From Actinomycetes bacterium (GTDB lineage: Bacteria > Actinomycetota > Acidimicrobiia > Acidimicrobiales > RAAP-2), in contig JAKAZC010000157.1 of assembly GCA_021826655.1 (NCBI GenBank), positions 1 to 6,780 on the forward strand: a stretch of 6,780 bases of DNA, in the 5' to 3' direction. This document shows, piece by piece, positions 5,624 through 6,780 of this stretch. Numbering within the stretch: the stretch's first letter is position 1; every line of letters starts with the position of its first letter. A program made the position numbers and the translations under genes. Under the pieces are notes generated by a model, which was not told the origin of the DNA, did no database searches, and worked only from the letters and a program-made list of their open reading frames with translations.

Positions 5624-6780
5624 GTGGCCGACGCGGTGACGGGCGCGCTGGCGGGTTGGCGGGTGCTCGAGATCGCCGACGGCGTCGCGGCCTCGTTCTG
5701 CGCCAAGGTGCTGGCCGACCTCGGTGCCGAGGTCGTGAAGGTGGAGCCACCCGGCGGGCACGCCGCCCGGCGTTGGGCCCCGCGACGACCCGGCGCCGCT
5801 CCGGACGAGCCGGGCGGTCCGTTCCTGTACCTCAACACCGGGAAGGCCAGCGCCGTCGTCGACGACGGCGCCGCGGGAGCCCACCGCCTGTGCGAGCTGG
5901 CTTCGGCGTGCGACGTGGTGGTGACCGATCGCCCCGGAGCCGAGGTGGCCGCCTCCCTCGGCGGGCTCCACGAGTCGACGACGCTGGTCTCGATCACGCC
6001 CTTCGGCGACACCGGCCCCTATGCCGGCTACCGCGCCCATCACCTCGTCACCTTCCACGCCGGGGGCGAGGGCTCCATCCTCCCGAGCGGCACGAGCTTC
6101 AAGCTCTTCCCCGAGCGACCACCGATCCAGATCGGCGCCGACATCGCCTGCTACGACGCCGGGTGGAACGCGGCGGTGGCCGCTCTGGCGGCGTGCTACC
6201 AACGCCTGCGATCGAGGTGCGGGCAGCGCGTGGACGTCTCGGCGCAGGAGTCGGAGCTGACGCTCAACCGCACACGCCTCAGCCGGTTCGCCAACGACGG
6301 GGTCACGCTGCGACGCGAGGGCAACCGGTACGGGTTTCTCGGGATGATGGCCTGCCGTGACGGATGGATCCAACTGGAGGGGATGACGCCGGCGCAGTGG
6401 GACGCGCTGGCCGCCTCGCCCGACGGCGGGGAGCTCGCCGACCCCCGTGTCGCCACCGCCGAGGCGCGTGCCGCCGATTGGGCAGGGGCCGGTGAGGCTC
6501 TCGGTCGCTGGGTGCGGTCCCGGGAGCGGGCCGACGTCGTGCGCATCCTGGCCGGCCTCGGCTGCCCCGTCGGAGCCTACGCCGTCCCGGCCGACCTTCT
6601 CGACTCGGAGCAGCTCCGCCACCGCGACTTCATCCGTGACGTCGACGACGGTCGCGGCGGTCGCATCCGCGTGCCCGGCCCCCCCTACCGGCTGTCGGCC
6701 ACGCCTGCCCGGACGCGGCCCGCTCCGGCGCTCGGCTCGGCAGGCGCGGGGGGCTTCCGGGCAGGCGGGCCGTCGGGGGC
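5624..6780 (+). CDS. CaiB/BaiF family III CoA-transferase domain, runs off right edge, Cys at catalytic position
   Basis: A GTG start opens a frame that runs to the window end, 385 full codons. Family motifs: LAGWRVLEIADGVAASF (9-25), GAEVVKVEPPGG (34-45), TPFGDTGPYAGYR (125-137), DIACYDAGWNAAVAALAA (173-190), CGQRVDVSAQES (199-210), the C-terminal PVGAYAVPADLLDSEQL (315-331) and PGPPYRLSATPA (351-362). By alignment to formyl-CoA transferase Asp169, the D-x3-G position is Cys176 (C-Y-D-A-G); a nearby Asp178 is two residues off. This resembles the N-terminal half of fused transferases, where the Asp is often absent. The usual C-terminal 'GEHTxEVL' is replaced by a Gly/Ala-rich GSAGAGGFRAGG, which looks like a linker. 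A second domain beyond 6780 is therefore plausible but unseen. It is transcribed away from the minus-strand operon, possibly from a shared control region. Confidence 0.9.
   Translation, partial: MADAVTGALAGWRVLEIADGVAASFCAKVLADLGAEVVKVEPPGGHAARRWAPRRPGAAPDEPGGPFLYLNTGKASAVVDDGAAGAHRLCELASACDVVVTDRPGAEVAASLGGLHESTTLVSITPFGDTGPYAGYRAHHLVTFHAGGEGSILPSGTSFKLFPERPPIQIGADIACYDAGWNAAVAALAACYQRLRSRCGQRVDVSAQESELTLNRTRLSRFANDGVTLRREGNRYGFLGMMACRDGWIQLEGMTPAQWDALAASPDGGELADPRVATAEARAADWAGAGEALGRWVRSRERADVVRILAGLGCPVGAYAVPADLLDSEQLRHRDFIRDVDDGRGGRIRVPGPPYRLSATPARTRPAPALGSAGAGGFRAGGPSG

Noticed and set aside
5563..6360. Plus-strand open frame of 265 codons overlapping the transferase at 5624
   Set aside because: Arg-rich composition; the neighbouring frame from GTG 5624 contains the real protein.
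5540..6622. Minus-strand open frame of 360 codons
   Set aside because: Antisense to the plus-strand CoA-transferase, which carries clear family motifs.

Overview
The window reads as chromosome from a very GC-rich bacterium. Third codon positions are almost all G or C, GTG starts are common, and genes are packed with 4-nt stop/start overlaps. An actinobacterial-type genome fits best, but there is no taxonomic marker here, so that is inference.

The content is dominated by one protein family. Five family III (CaiB/BaiF) CoA-transferase domains sit in about 6.5 kb. On the minus strand, transcribed from right to left, are: a fused two-domain transferase (about 5219 to 2895); a 41-codon glycine-isoleucine repeat ORF (2898 to 2773); a 459-residue transferase (2776 to 1397); a 385-residue transferase (1400 to 243); a 29-codon Pro-Val/Ala repeat ORF (246 to 157); and, after an 85-nt gap, the first 23 codons of an unidentified gene with a strong ribosome binding site (71 to the window edge). 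From the fusion gene through the Pro repeat ORF, each stop codon overlaps the next start by four bases, so this looks like one translationally coupled operon. On the plus strand, a divergent fifth transferase domain starts at 5624 and runs off the right edge.

The catalytic Asp of formyl-CoA transferase (Asp169) lies in a D-x3-G motif before the 'ilaAL' helix. By eye alignment it is kept in the 459-residue protein and in the C-terminal half of the fusion. It is Asn in the 385-residue protein, Glu in the N-terminal half of the fusion and Cys in the plus-strand gene. The locus therefore looks like a split pair (459 + 385 residues) and a fused pair, each combining one Asp-bearing and one Asp-lacking domain. 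The plus-strand gene may be the Asp-lacking half of a further pair. The likely role is moving CoA between acyl-CoAs and carboxylic acids in a catabolic pathway. The substrate cannot be read from the sequence.

The divergent region (about 5220-5623) holds a decayed plus-strand gene end with a 7-bp tandem duplication that breaks its frame, then a short AT-rich island (44% GC over 5501-5545) that is the best place for divergent promoters. No RNA genes, CRISPR arrays, insertion sequences or convincing intrinsic terminators were seen.
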